From Niveibacterium umoris (GTDB lineage: Bacteria; Pseudomonadota; Gammaproteobacteria; Burkholderiales; Rhodocyclaceae): a stretch of DNA of 64,000 nucleotides. Below the pieces are notes generated by a model, which saw only the letters and a program-made list of their open reading frames with translations, was not told the origin of the DNA and searched no databases. A program made the position numbers and the translations under genes. The stretch spans positions 434,001 through 498,000 of the forward strand of contig NZ_JACIET010000001.1 of the NCBI RefSeq assembly GCF_014197015.1. Reading direction: 5' to 3'. Each line of letters begins with the position of its first letter. Within the stretch, counting starts at the first letter, position 1. Shown here piece after piece: positions 56,853 through 64,000 of the stretch.

Positions 56853-57026
56853 ATGAATCCAAGCCTCATTCATTCGCTGACGACGGTCATCAGTTTTGTC
56901 CTGTTCATCGGGATCTGCTGGTGGGCCTATAGCAGCCATACGAAGTCGCGCTTCGATGAAGCCGCCCGCATTCCGTTTGATGACGAGGAGGCAGACATTG
57001 CCGCCTCGGACGCCAACAAAGGATGA
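56853..57026 (+). CDS. ccoQ: Cytochrome cbb3 oxidase subunit CcoQ
   Basis: This 57-residue single-TM protein starts MNPSLIHSLTTVISFVLFIG. The segment to CWWAYSS is hydrophobic, then KSRFDEAARIPFDDEE follows, as in CcoQ, which stabilises the complex. The ATG is at 56853 and the stop at 57024-57026, 6 bp before ccoP. It is easily missed because of its size. Confidence 0.93.
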   Translation: MNPSLIHSLTTVISFVLFIGICWWAYSSHTKSRFDEAARIPFDDEEADIAASDANKG

Positions 57027-57032
57027 CGCATC

Positions 57033-57941
57033 ATGAGTGATTTCATTTCCCCGTTCTGGGGCTACTACGTCACTGTGCTCGTCGTGCTGAGCTTGCTGTT
57101 CTGCGTTTTTGTGCTGTCGCAGAACATGACCAAGAAGCAGCCCGGCCCGGTAGAACTGCATGGCCATGTGTGGGATGAAGACCTGCAGGAGTGGAACAAC
57201 CCCTTGCCTCGCTGGTGGATGTATCTGTTCTGGATCACCATCTTTTTCGCAGTCGGCTACATCTCGTTGTTTCCTGGATTCGGTTCGTTCGGCGGCAAGT
57301 TCGGCTGGACGGCGCACGGTCAGTACGACGCCGAGAAGGCAAAGGCCGACAAGGCTTTTGACGACAAGTTCGCTCGCTTTGCCCCGATGGACGTGAAGGC
57401 AATTGCCGCCGATCCAGAGGCGCGCGAGATGGGAAAACGTCTGTTCCTGACCTATTGCCAGCAGTGTCACGGCTCTGATGCCAAGGGCGCGAAGGGTTTT
57501 CCGAACCTGACCGACGCCGATTGGCTGTGGGGCGGTGAGCCCGAGAAGATCGTCGAAACGATCACCGGCGGACGTCAGGCCGCGATGCCGACCTGGGCTG
57601 CGCTCGGTGGCGATGCGATCAAAGATGTAGCCAACTACGTTCGGTCGCTTTCTGGCCTCGCGCACGATTCGATTCGCGCACAGCGTGGCAAGGACGTCTT
57701 CGCGCAGAACTGCGTCGCATGCCACGGGCCGGAAGGCAAGGGCAATCAGGCCATGGGCGCCCCGAACCTGACCGATAAAGTCTGGCTGTACGGATCTTCC
57801 GAGGCAACGATCATCGAGACCGTAACAAACGGGCGTAACGGGCGGATGCCGGTTTTTGGCGAACTGCTTGGCGAAAAGAAGATCAAACTGCTCGCTGCCT
57901 ACGTGTACGGGCTCAGCCACACCGAGGCGGCGGCCAAGTAA
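57033..57941 (+). CDS. ccoP: Cytochrome cbb3 oxidase subunit III (di-heme c)
   Basis: This 302-residue protein has two TMs (about 10-30 and 62-80) with the conserved HVWDEDLQEWNNPLPRWW between them. Two heme-binding sites follow, CQQCH at 142-146 and CVACH at 227-231, with axial Met candidates in each domain. It accepts electrons from the bc1 complex or a soluble cytochrome. It is the last gene of the four-gene unit. Confidence 0.97.
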   Translation: MSDFISPFWGYYVTVLVVLSLLFCVFVLSQNMTKKQPGPVELHGHVWDEDLQEWNNPLPRWWMYLFWITIFFAVGYISLFPGFGSFGGKFGWTAHGQYDAEKAKADKAFDDKFARFAPMDVKAIAADPEAREMGKRLFLTYCQQCHGSDAKGAKGFPNLTDADWLWGGEPEKIVETITGGRQAAMPTWAALGGDAIKDVANYVRSLSGLAHDSIRAQRGKDVFAQNCVACHGPEGKGNQAMGAPNLTDKVWLYGSSEATIIETVTNGRNGRMPVFGELLGEKKIKLLAAYVYGLSHTEAAAK

Positions 57942-57991
57942 CGAGACCGACTTGTCTCAAAGACGGGGCGACTCTGCCCGTCAGGACAACC

Positions 57992-58025
57992 AAGTCACCC
58001 GAGCCAAGGCTCGGGTGACTTTTTT
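57992..58025 (+). terminator. Intrinsic terminator after ccoP
   Basis: A 14-bp perfect stem (57992-58005 with 58008-58021) is followed by a T-run to 58025. It lies only about 35 bp upstream of ccoG, so ccoG-ccoH must depend on partial readthrough or on a promoter overlapping this element. Confidence 0.92.
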
Positions 58026-58058
58026 GCTGCGTGCCCAACGAAAACTAGCGAACTTCGC

Positions 58059-59528
58059 ATGAGCGATCAGAACCAGAATCAGGGCTCGCCTGGTCATCAC
58101 CACGGCAAGCCCAAAGTCCGGGCAAAGACAATCCCGATTCGTCCTGTGTCGGCGGCCCTCGACGAAGATCTCTACGAGATCCGCAAGAAGGTCTACCCAC
58201 GCGCTGTGCATGGGGTTTTTGCGACCTGGCGTTGGGCGCTTGTCTGGATCACCCAACTCGTTTTTTACGGATTCTGCTGGTTGCAATGGAATGGGCGTCA
58301 GGCCGTTCTGTTCGATCTGACACATCGAAAGTTCTACATCTTTGGCCTGGTTTTCTCGCCGCAGGACGTCTTCTATCTTGCTGTCTTGCTGATCATTTGC
58401 GCCTATTCGCTGTTTCTATTTACCGCGGTGGCTGGTCGGCTATGGTGCGGCTTTGCCTGTCCTCAGACGGTCTACACCCAGATCTTCGTCTGGATTGAAC
58501 AGAAGCTCGAAGGTGGCCGCAACCAGCAGATCAAGCTCGACGAGGCGCCTTGGGGAGCGCGCAAGCTGGCGATCAAGCTTGCCAAGTACCTCGCCTGGGG
58601 GGGTGTGGCGCTCTGGACCGGTATCACGTTCGTCGGGTACTTCACGCCAATCAAGGAACTGCTGCCGAATTTCGCCTCGCTTCAACTCGGCGGCTGGGAA
58701 ATGTTCTGGATCGCGTTCTACGGTGGCTTCACTTACCTGATGGCCGGCGTAATGCGGGAGCAGGTCTGCAAGTACATGTGCCCGTATGCCCGCTTCCAGG
58801 GGGTCATGTTTGATCCGGATACGCTCGTGATCACCTATGACCAAGAGCGGGGCGACCCCCGCGGAGCGCGCCGCAAGGGCTCGGATTACCGTGAAAACGG
58901 TTTGGGCGATTGCGTTGATTGCGGCATCTGCGTCCAGGTGTGCCCGACCGGGATCGATATCCGTGACGGCCTGCAGTACGAATGCATCGGTTGCGCGGCT
59001 TGTATCGATGCCTGCGATCAGGTGATGGACAAGATGGAGTACCCGCGTGGGCTGATCCGGTATTCGACCGAAAATGCAGTACAAAAGCATTGGGGGCGCA
59101 AGGACATCGTTGCGCATGTGATGAGGCCCAGAACCCTCATCTACGGCGCGGTTCTGTGCTGCATCAGCATCGCATTTGTCGCCGGGATATCGATGCGCCA
59201 GTCAATCCGGCTCGATGTCATTCGGGACCGTTCGGTAATGGCGCGGGAGGTGGAGGACGACCTCATCGAAAACGCCTACACGCTTCAGGTGATGAATGTC
59301 TCCGAGTCGCCTCGTCGCGCATCACTCTCAGTGACCGGGCTTGAGGGCGCGCGAATGGTTGGTGAAACAACTGTGGCTCTTGAACCAGCCAGCACCAAAG
59401 TGCTGACAGTTCAAGTTCGAACGCGATCCGATGTCGGGTCCAAAGGTGCGCACAAGATTTACTTCGAACTTCGCAGCAGCGACAACGACATCGTGCTGCG
59501 CGAGAAGTCCACTTTCCTGCTGCCATGA
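58059..59528 (+). CDS. ccoG: cbb3 oxidase assembly protein CcoG (FixG-like)
   Basis: This 489-residue membrane protein with ferredoxin domains is linked to Cu reduction during cbb3 biogenesis. About five TMs are present. The membrane part holds CGFACPQTVYTQIFVWIE and MCPYARFQGVMFD. The ferredoxin-like region (about residue 284 onward) has CVDCGICVQVCP and CIGCAACIDACD, two [4Fe-4S] sites. The C-terminal periplasmic domain has Ig-like character. It overlaps ccoH by 4 bp (ATGA). Confidence 0.95.
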   Translation: MSDQNQNQGSPGHHHGKPKVRAKTIPIRPVSAALDEDLYEIRKKVYPRAVHGVFATWRWALVWITQLVFYGFCWLQWNGRQAVLFDLTHRKFYIFGLVFSPQDVFYLAVLLIICAYSLFLFTAVAGRLWCGFACPQTVYTQIFVWIEQKLEGGRNQQIKLDEAPWGARKLAIKLAKYLAWGGVALWTGITFVGYFTPIKELLPNFASLQLGGWEMFWIAFYGGFTYLMAGVMREQVCKYMCPYARFQGVMFDPDTLVITYDQERGDPRGARRKGSDYRENGLGDCVDCGICVQVCPTGIDIRDGLQYECIGCAACIDACDQVMDKMEYPRGLIRYSTENAVQKHWGRKDIVAHVMRPRTLIYGAVLCCISIAFVAGISMRQSIRLDVIRDRSVMAREVEDDLIENAYTLQVMNVSESPRRASLSVTGLEGARMVGETTVALEPASTKVLTVQVRTRSDVGSKGAHKIYFELRSSDNDIVLREKSTFLLP

Positions 59529-60043
59529 ATCCAATGAAGACTGCCCATCCGAACACCTCACAACGCCCTTGGTACAGGGAACCTTGGCCTTGGATTCTGT
59601 TCGGCTTGCCGGGGATCGTCGTGATCGCGAGCCTTGTGACGCTCTTCATTGCGATCCGGAGTTCAGACTCTCTGGTCGTCGAGGATTACTACAAGGAAGG
59701 ACTTGCCATCAATCGCACACTGTCGCGCCAGGATGCGGCGCGCGCGGCGGGCCTGAGCGGCACTCTTACGATCAGCGGCGGCGGTGCAGCATTCGCGCTC
59801 AGAGCGAATGCAGGTTTCTCAATGCCGGCACGCCTCAGGCTGCATCTTGCTCACCCAACAGACGCGCGACTGGATCAACTCATAATGCTTGAACGCGCGG
59901 ATGACCTTTATCGTGGCGTGATGCAGCCGGTCGGCGCAGGGCGTTGGCGGTTCCTGATCGAAGACGAGTCGCGCAAATGGCGGATATCCGGGAGCGGAGT
60001 GCTGCCGACGACCGCCACCATGGCGCTAGCGCCGGGCGCTTGA
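59525..60043 (+). CDS. ccoH: FixH/CcoH family protein
   Basis: This 172-residue single-TM protein has WPWILFGLPGIVVIASLVTLFIAI at about 21-44, preceded by PWYREPW. VVEDYYKEGLAINRTLSRQDAA follows, as in FixH, then a periplasmic domain. It supports cbb3 assembly or stability. The start codon overlaps the ccoG stop, so it is translationally coupled. Confidence 0.92.
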   Translation: MNPMKTAHPNTSQRPWYREPWPWILFGLPGIVVIASLVTLFIAIRSSDSLVVEDYYKEGLAINRTLSRQDAARAAGLSGTLTISGGGAAFALRANAGFSMPARLRLHLAHPTDARLDQLIMLERADDLYRGVMQPVGAGRWRFLIEDESRKWRISGSGVLPTTATMALAPGA

Positions 60044-60071
60044 CAAGCGTCGGGCAAAGGCGGAAAAACTC

Positions 60072-60100
60072 CCATCCTCGCGAGTCTCGCGCGAGGATGG
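60072..60100 (+). terminator. Hairpin after ccoH
   Basis: CCATCCTCGCG (60072-60082) pairs with CGCGAGGATGG (60090-60100), with a short loop. No U-tract follows. It is likely a 3' end element for ccoGH. Confidence 0.5.
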
Positions 60101-60201
60101 CGTTTGTCGATGACCGTGTAGCTGCGGCGGCAGACAGTTCAGTGTTTCGTTAGCCCTGTTTGCCCTGCCAATCCGGTCTGGGTTCGACAAGGAGGCGCGT
60201 G

Positions 60202-60468
60202 ATGCAGAAACTGGTGTTGGTGCTCTGGCCCTCATTCTGGGTCGCGGTGGTTGCGGAAGCAGTCTTTTTTACCGTGATCAATCCGGCCGAGTTCTATTTG
60301 TTCGGATCAACGGTGGATTTTTCCCCGGTCGCGACTTACTCAATCGGATTCTTCTGCTTCTGGATGCTGTGCGCCGCGTCCAGCATCGCGACGCTGTTCT
60401 ATCAACGCACGCCGCAGGAGATCAACCACCTCCCGCCGCGCCCGCACCACACCGCGCGACTGCATTGA
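60202..60468 (+). CDS. Small two-TM membrane protein beside the cbb3 genes
   Basis: This 88-residue protein starts at the ATG at 60202 behind AAGGAGG (60189-60195). Two hydrophobic segments (about 4-24 and 43-64) enclose a short loop NPAEFYLFGSTVDF. A Pro/His-rich tail, INHLPPRPHHTARLH, could bind metal. I do not recognise a named family. Place and topology suggest a link to respiration, but this is a guess. Confidence 0.75.
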   Translation: MQKLVLVLWPSFWVAVVAEAVFFTVINPAEFYLFGSTVDFSPVATYSIGFFCFWMLCAASSIATLFYQRTPQEINHLPPRPHHTARLH

Positions 60469-60512
60469 AAGCCAGCGCACGGCTCAATCGATGCCGTGCG
60501 CACTTGTAGTCG

Positions 60513-60956
60513 TCAACGGAAAACCAGTACCGGGATGCTCGAGTGGGTCAGGACTTTCTGCGTTTCGCTCCCGAGCAGGAATCCCGCCACCCCTTTTCGC
60601 CCGTGCGATGCCATGAAGATGAGGTCACAGCCGTGCCGTTTGGCTGCGTCGATGATCGATTCGTACGGCAGGTCGCTGACGGACGTATCGGTGTCCGACT
60701 GCACGCCAAGGCGGGCGGCTTCCGTCTGCGCGGCCGTCAGGATCCTTTCCGCTTCCTTCTTCGTGGCATCAACGAACTGATCCGGTGATACCGGTACCAG
60801 CAAGGCCCCCTCGCCATAGAGCGGTATCGGGTATTCCTGCTGCGCGAAGAAGAATGTGATGCGCGCACCAATTTCGTTTGCGAAGACAACCGCACGGGAA
60901 ACGGTGGTGGTCGAGAGCTCCGACCCGTCCGTTGGAACAAGAATGTGCTTGAACAT
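60513..60956 (-). CDS. Universal stress protein, UspA family (FNR-box promoter)
   Basis: The ATG at 60956, behind a GGAGG site, gives 147 residues starting MFKHILVPTDGSELSTTT. The nucleotide-binding motif reads ASHGRKGVAGFLLGSETQKV, a complete G-x2-G-x9-GS. An FNR-type box sits about 60 bp upstream, with a TAAGAT -10 at the class II distance, so it is probably induced at low oxygen. It is divergent from phaC. Confidence 0.92.
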   Translation of the reverse strand: MFKHILVPTDGSELSTTTVSRAVVFANEIGARITFFFAQQEYPIPLYGEGALLVPVSPDQFVDATKKEAERILTAAQTEAARLGVQSDTDTSVSDLPYESIIDAAKRHGCDLIFMASHGRKGVAGFLLGSETQKVLTHSSIPVLVFR

Positions 60957-61014
60957 GATCTGACCTCCGGCTGAGAGCGGCAACTTCATCTTAGGCGGCA
61001 AAGGACGCGCCGCT

Positions 61015-61028
61015 TTGACCACTGTCAA
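61015..61028 (-). promoter_or_regulatory. FNR-type box between uspA and phaC
   Basis: TTGAC-CACT-GTCAA is a perfect palindrome of the same form as the box at 54462. On the minus strand TAAGAT (60988-60993) lies with its centre 31 bp from the box centre, the spacing seen at ccoN. No equally good -10 is visible toward phaC. Confidence 0.7.
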
Positions 61029-61105
61029 TCGCGGTCGGACGTTTTGGCGCATGAGCTCATTGCGCTGAGTACCATGAATACAGGCATTCAGGGTGGGAGG
61101 ACGCC

Positions 61106-62851
61106 ATGTGTTCGGACCATGTTCGTGATCGTTCAACGGAATCCGCGAACGGAGCAGCCATCTCATTGGGCACGGTGAGAGAGCAGGTTTCGGCGAGCGT
61201 TGATCCATTGGGTGTCGTTGCACCTGTCATGCATGCCCAGGCGGCCTGGTGGTTGCATCCGCTTGAACTTGCCGATCGCATGACCCGTTTTTCCACCGAA
61301 GCCTGGGCGCTCTCATGCAATACCCTTGCGCGTGCCGCGGGGGCGAAGACCCAGGACGTCGTAAAACCCCAACCGGACGACACCCGATTCACTGATCCTG
61401 TCTGGTCCGAGAACCCAAGCTGGAACGCCCTGAAGCAGTGGTATCTGTTGTTCACCCGTCATGCGCAGGATTCACTGTATGCAACCCCGGGGCTATCAGG
61501 GACAGAGCGGCGCCGCGCGGCGTTCTGGTGGCGCCAGTGGCTCAATGCGGTGGCGCCCACCAATTTCCTTTGGCTGAACCCGGTCGCGCAGCGTGCCGCA
61601 GTTGCGAGCCAGGGCGCGACGCTCAAGGCCGGCTGGCAGAATTTCATGGAGGATCTGCGTGCAGGTGATATCCGCATGGCCGATCCGAGCGATTTCAAGG
61701 TTGGGCGCAACCTTGGCCAGACCCCAGGCGCGGTCGTGGCTCGCACAAGGCTTGTCGAAGTCATCCACTACACACCGACGGCGCAGGCGGTCCATCGGAT
61801 GCCGGTGGTCATCATCACCCCTTGGATCAACAAGTTCTACATTCTGGATTTGACGTCAAGAAAGAGTCTGGTTCGCTATTTGCGGGATGCGGGTTTCGAC
61901 GTCTACATCACAAGCTGGAAGAATCCGGACGCCAAGATGCGGGATGTGCGCTTCGACGACTACCTGCTTGAGGGCATCGACGCGACGATCCAGACCGCGC
62001 GTACGCTTTCCGGGTCCGACAAGGTGCATGCCGTCGGCTATTGCATTGGCGGGACGGGCCTGTCGATGTACATGGCATGGGCCAACCGGCGCTATGCACC
62101 TGAGGCGATGCCAGTGGCCCACTGGACTTTGTTCACGACCTTGGTCGACTTCGCCAAGCCGGGCGACGTCGAGGTCTTCATCGATGAGGGAAGCGTCAGG
62201 TACTTGACCCGGGCGATGGAGCAGCGTGGCTATCTGGATGGGCGCGACATGGCGACCTCGTTCAGGCTGCTCAGATCGAACCCCTTGATCTGGCAGTACG
62301 TGGTTCAGGGCTACCTGATGGGCGAGAAGCCGCCGGCGTTCGACGTCTTGTACTGGAACATGGATACGACCCGAATGCCGTATGCCATGCATGCGTGGTA
62401 CTTGCGCGAGCTCTACTTGCAGAACAAGCTGATCGAACCCGACGCGCTGTCGGTGGCGGGCGAGTCAATTGATCTGGGGCGGATCAATCAGCCGCTCTAT
62501 GCAGTAGCCGCTGAAGACGATCACATCGCGCCTTGGCGCCAGGCGTTTCGCGTGATGAATTTCGTCCGCGGCGAAAAACGCTTCGTCTTGTCATCCAGTG
62601 GTCACATCCTTGGCATTGTGAATCCGCCGGTGCAACCGCCCAAGCGTGAGTACTGGATCGCGACCGCACATCGCACCGACAGTGCCCATGCGTGGCGCGA
62701 ACGGGCGGAACATCTTGCTGGAAGCTGGTGGGAGGACTGGACGGCGTGGTTGGGGGAACGCTGCGGCGAGCAAGTCGCACCGCCTCCGCTCGCTACGGCA
62801 GCCTATCCGGAGCTCGCGGCTGCGCCTGGCGAATACGTGCTTGAGCGTTGA
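61106..62851 (+). CDS. phaC: Class I poly(3-hydroxyalkanoate) synthase
   Basis: This enzyme polymerises (R)-3-hydroxyacyl-CoA into storage polyester. The 581-residue product has the PhaC N-terminal region (FWWRQWLNAVAPTNFLWLNP) and the alpha/beta hydrolase core. The lipase-like box has nucleophile Cys313 in GYCIGGTG. The catalytic Asp is at about 472 (EDDHIAPW) and His500 is in SSGHILGIVNPP. No phaA, phaB or phasin gene follows. The C-terminal extension is short. Confidence 0.95.
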   Translation: MCSDHVRDRSTESANGAAISLGTVREQVSASVDPLGVVAPVMHAQAAWWLHPLELADRMTRFSTEAWALSCNTLARAAGAKTQDVVKPQPDDTRFTDPVWSENPSWNALKQWYLLFTRHAQDSLYATPGLSGTERRRAAFWWRQWLNAVAPTNFLWLNPVAQRAAVASQGATLKAGWQNFMEDLRAGDIRMADPSDFKVGRNLGQTPGAVVARTRLVEVIHYTPTAQAVHRMPVVIITPWINKFYILDLTSRKSLVRYLRDAGFDVYITSWKNPDAKMRDVRFDDYLLEGIDATIQTARTLSGSDKVHAVGYCIGGTGLSMYMAWANRRYAPEAMPVAHWTLFTTLVDFAKPGDVEVFIDEGSVRYLTRAMEQRGYLDGRDMATSFRLLRSNPLIWQYVVQGYLMGEKPPAFDVLYWNMDTTRMPYAMHAWYLRELYLQNKLIEPDALSVAGESIDLGRINQPLYAVAAEDDHIAPWRQAFRVMNFVRGEKRFVLSSSGHILGIVNPPVQPPKREYWIATAHRTDSAHAWRERAEHLAGSWWEDWTAWLGERCGEQVAPPPLATAAYPELAAAPGEYVLER

Positions 62852-62867
62852 ACTGGCGGCAATCGGG

Positions 62868-63248
62868 GTGGATTACGTCTGGCTCAAGGGCGTCCACGTT
62901 GGCTGCGCGATCATCTCCGGGTGCGGATTCGTCGCCCGAGGCGTAGGCGTGATGCGATCCGCCTCGTGGGTCGAGCGACGCTGGGTCCGGATCGTGCCGC
63001 ACGTTGTGGATTCGATACTTCTTGCGTCAGCGATTGCGCTTGCTTGTGCGCTCGGCGTGGTGCCGGTTCGAAATGATTGGCTGAGCGCCAAAGTTGTGGC
63101 GCTGCTGGCCTATGTGATGCTCGGCAGCGTTGCGCTCAAACGTGGGCGGACAGACAAAGAAAAAGCGGCCGCTTTCGCGGCCGCCTTGGCGGTATTCGGC
63201 TACATCGTGTCGGTAGCGCACACGCATAGCCCGATCCCGTGGCGCTGA
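62868..63248 (+). CDS. SirB2-family membrane protein
   Basis: The GTG at 62868 gives 126 residues starting MDYVWLKGVHVGCAIISGCGF, the SirB2 opening, with four hydrophobic segments (about 5-25, 45-65, 73-90, 100-118). Starting at the later ATG would lose the first helix. The ribosome site is weak (GGCGG). SirB2 proteins are multi-pass and of unclear function. It is 16 bp after phaC and convergent with fnr. Confidence 0.8.
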   Translation: MDYVWLKGVHVGCAIISGCGFVARGVGVMRSASWVERRWVRIVPHVVDSILLASAIALACALGVVPVRNDWLSAKVVALLAYVMLGSVALKRGRTDKEKAAAFAAALAVFGYIVSVAHTHSPIPWR

Positions 63249-63989
63249 TCAGACGTTTGCGCGACCGATCAGGCGGCGCAGGCCTTCAGCATCCAGGATC
63301 TGGATGTGCTTCTGATGGACGCTGATCAGTCCGTCATCCTGGAACTTCGAGAATGCGCGGCTCACTGTTTCGAGTTTCAGTCCAAGGTAAGACCCGATCT
63401 CTTCGCGCGTCATCCGCAGGTGGAACTCGGACGCCGAATAGCCCCTCAAGCGCATGCGTTGCGACAGGTTGATCAGGAAGGCGGCCAGCCGCTCTTCCGC
63501 TCGCATCGAACCGAGCAGCATCATGATGCCCTGTTCGCGCACGATCTCGCGGCTCATGAACTTGTGGAACTGACGCTGCAAGGGTTCGATCCGGCGTGAC
63601 AGTTCCTCAAGGCGCTCGAACGGGATCATGCAGACGTCGGAATCCTCCAGCGCCACGGCATTGCAGACGTGGCGGTCGGTCGAGATGCCGTCGAGTCCGA
63701 GGATCTCGCCAGCCATCTGGAAGCCGGTGACCTGATCGCGACCATCTTCGGTCAGGATGTCGGTTTTGAAGAAACCGGTCCGAATCGCGTAGATCGCCTC
63801 GAAGGGTTCGCCCGCGCGGTAAAGGTGCTGCTGCCGCTTCACTTTCTTTCGCGCAGTGATGAGTCCGTCGATGCGTTCAAGATCGACATCGTCGAGCCCG
63901 ACCGGCAGACAGAGTTCCTTAAGATTACATTGGGTGCACGCAGTTCGCAGGTTTACGGCCGTCAGCGCAATGGTGGCGGGTTTTTCCAA
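63249..63989 (-). CDS. fnr: FNR-type oxygen-sensing transcription regulator
   Basis: This CRP/FNR regulator has 246 residues. The oxygen-labile [4Fe-4S] ligands are visible as Cys18, Cys21, Cys27 and Cys120 (DVCMIPFE), with an extra Cys109. A cAMP-binding-like beta roll and dimer helix lead to the HTH EIGSYLGLKLETVSRAFSKF. Its E-x2-S-R recognition pattern reads TTGAT half-sites. It is the expected activator of the four FNR-type boxes at 51654, 54462, 54664 and 61015. The ATG lies 11 bp from the window end, so its promoter is not visible. Confidence 0.96.
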   Translation of the reverse strand: MEKPATIALTAVNLRTACTQCNLKELCLPVGLDDVDLERIDGLITARKKVKRQQHLYRAGEPFEAIYAIRTGFFKTDILTEDGRDQVTGFQMAGEILGLDGISTDRHVCNAVALEDSDVCMIPFERLEELSRRIEPLQRQFHKFMSREIVREQGIMMLLGSMRAEERLAAFLINLSQRMRLRGYSASEFHLRMTREEIGSYLGLKLETVSRAFSKFQDDGLISVHQKHIQILDAEGLRRLIGRANV

Positions 63990-64000
63990 GTCTGGTGCTC

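Noticed and set aside
1..64000. CRISPR arrays, tRNA/rRNA genes, insertion sequences
   Set aside because: No repeat-spacer pattern, no cloverleaf or rRNA sequence and no transposase-like frame with terminal repeats was seen on reading both strands. A dedicated search could still find a weak case.

Overview
The window is high-GC, gene-dense chromosome, read here as a betaproteobacterium, most likely Rhodocyclales (Azoarcus/Thauera/Zoogloea-like). The assignment rests on the gene set: aceK with icd, class I PHA synthase, ccoNOQP-ccoGH with ccoIS, an FNR with the Cys-x2-Cys-x5-Cys cluster, mnmC, a frameshifted prfB and the 'gcr' membrane protein. I see no tRNA, rRNA, IS element or CRISPR array.

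1-14.4 kb, mostly minus strand, is a translation and chromosome-maintenance block. It holds a cut-off envelope protein, mnmC, lysS, a GGDEF protein, a four-gene MukBEF/MksBEF-like SMC module with a DUF1294 membrane protein inside it, prfB with its +1 frameshift, and a large membrane protein usually called 'site-specific recombinase'. A small zinc-ribbon protein and rpoZ follow on the plus strand. The SMC module and the GGDEF gene sit between prfB and lysS, which are usually neighbours.

14.4-29.6 kb contains aceK, a REC-REC-GGDEF protein, a secreted prolyl oligopeptidase, an orphan tssA, an RND pump (permease plus adaptor), icd, a conserved hypothetical gene, a phage-type GH19 lysin with a holin-like membrane protein, and a TetR regulator.

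29.7-51.6 kb is export and signalling. A complete AcrAB-OprM-type tripartite pump lies divergent from its TetR repressor, with a well-preserved AcrR/TtgR-type operator inside the pump promoter. Next come a UspA protein, a periplasmic binding lipoprotein translationally coupled to a sensor kinase, a 1,694-residue hybrid kinase with its HD-GYP response regulator, an SDR dehydrogenase, and a marR-emrA-emrB operon with a perfect palindromic operator.

51.6-64 kb is a microaerobic respiration island: ccoI-ccoS, ccoNOQP, ccoG-ccoH, a small membrane protein, a UspA protein, phaC, a SirB2-family protein and fnr. Four FNR-type boxes can be read in it: before ccoI, between ccoS and ccoN (two), and between uspA and phaC. 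One box is at exactly -41.5 from a predicted start of a ~100-nt transcript that ends in a strong intrinsic terminator. This is a candidate oxygen-responsive small RNA.

The best candidates for something undescribed are that FNR-driven small RNA, the SMC/DUF1294 operon, and the binding protein-kinase pair.
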